Assembly (NCBI GenBank): GCA_004299545.1
Contig: SCRB01001032.1
Location: 1 to 6,030 of the forward strand
DNA: 6,030 bases
Direction of reading: 5' to 3'
Source of the DNA: Rhizobiaceae bacterium
GTDB taxonomy: Bacteria; Pseudomonadota; Alphaproteobacteria; Rhizobiales; Rhizobiaceae
The notes below the pieces were generated by a model. The model saw nothing but the letters and a program-made list of their open reading frames with translations. It made no database searches and was not told where the DNA came from. Positions 5,701-6,030 of the stretch are shown in pieces (position 1 is the first letter of the stretch; every line of letters starts with the position of its first letter). The position numbers and the translations under genes are program-made.

Positions 5701-6030
5701 TCACGCATAAATGTAGCCGAAGGCCATGCCGAAAGCGGCAGGCCGCAGCATCTCCACGCCGCGCCGCGCATCGCGCAGCCAGAGCCGCCCATGAACCTCG
5801 GTCCCGTCGAAATCGGCGCGCGCGGGCAGTCGCGTCCCGGCGCACCAGAGGCCCCCCAGCCATTCCATCTCGCGAAAAGTCAGCGGCTCGCCCGCCCGCA
5901 ACCGGGCGATAGAAAAATTGCCGTATGACACCGCGCCGGAAAAATCGCCGCCGGCCTCCAGCCGGCAATCGTCGAAACTGCCGGTGCCACGGAACTCGGC
6001 ACGCGAGAAATCGGCGGGAGCACGAAAACA
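5701..6030 (-). CDS. Pentapeptide-repeat-like protein, C-terminal part (5' end outside window)
   Basis: The minus-strand frame is open from the window edge (6030) to the TGA at 5703-5701, giving 109 visible residues. GTG 5931 is an internal codon, not the start. The first visible residues contain ADFSR, AEFRG, CRLEA and GDFSGA: five-residue steps with Phe or Leu in the centre, small residues before it and polar residues around it. This is a degenerate pentapeptide-repeat pattern, which folds as a right-handed quadrilateral beta-helix. From about residue 45 onward the repeats fade into a capping region (LTFREMEWLGGLW, then RADFDGTEVHGRLWLRD) and the end MAFGYIYA. Cellular role is unknown; pentapeptide proteins range from DNA-gyrase protection to structural scaffolds. 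It precedes the monooxygenase gene by 54 bp on the same strand with no visible terminator, so the two may be co-transcribed. Confidence 0.65.
   Translation of the reverse strand, partial: CFRAPADFSRAEFRGTGSFDDCRLEAGGDFSGAVSYGNFSIARLRAGEPLTFREMEWLGGLWCAGTRLPARADFDGTEVHGRLWLRDARRGVEMLRPAAFGMAFGYIYA

Noticed and set aside
5672..5968. 98-codon minus-strand open frame overlapping the pentapeptide-like gene
   Set aside because: It is the alternate frame of the same strand. Its Arg/Ala/Gly-rich product lacks the five-residue periodicity seen in the frame that ends at 5701 and stays open to the window edge.

Overview
The window is GC-rich DNA with dense, strongly GC3-biased genes. Its gene families (a cbpA/cbpM-type J-protein pair, a ClC protein without CBS domains, two Rnk/GreA-C proteins, a group A FAD monooxygenase) look most like a rhizobial (Hyphomicrobiales) alphaproteobacterium. 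That placement rests on remembered family resemblance, not on a search.

Left part, plus strand (1-1377): the 3' end of a zinc-finger-less DnaJ/CbpA co-chaperone gene is cut by the window edge. It overlaps by ATGA with cbpM, a MerR-like modulator of the J-protein. A small ORF of unknown function overlaps the cbpM end. After a 45-bp spacer with a hairpin comes a 49-codon ORF with a strong Shine-Dalgarno sequence. It resembles only the extreme N-terminus of a molybdopterin oxidoreductase family and looks like a decayed remnant. A hairpin followed by five T on the minus strand lies inside this plus-strand series.

Middle (1378-4179): about 220 bp without a clear gene precede a plus-strand ClC chloride transporter/channel gene of about 447 codons, which lacks the proton glutamate typical of exchangers. 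It converges, with a 40-bp gap, on two minus-strand genes of the Rnk/GreA-C family. Upstream is a canonical rnk (nucleoside diphosphate kinase regulator). Downstream is a diverged relative with a 55-residue C-terminal tail. Both bind, or descend from proteins that bind, the RNA polymerase secondary channel region.

Right part (4180-6030): 321 bp of intergenic DNA carry two imperfect or perfect inverted repeats, a TTGACA box facing rnk and other short repeats. Then come two minus-strand genes: a FAD-dependent aromatic-ring monooxygenase resembling 6-hydroxynicotinate 3-monooxygenase and, 54 bp upstream of it, the 3' end of a pentapeptide-repeat-like gene that runs off the window.

I see no tRNA, rRNA, CRISPR array or intact mobile element. 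Most of the window is ordinary chromosomal gene content. The less ordinary points are the molybdo-enzyme remnant, the Rnk pair, the ClC residue pattern and the structured 4180-4500 gap.
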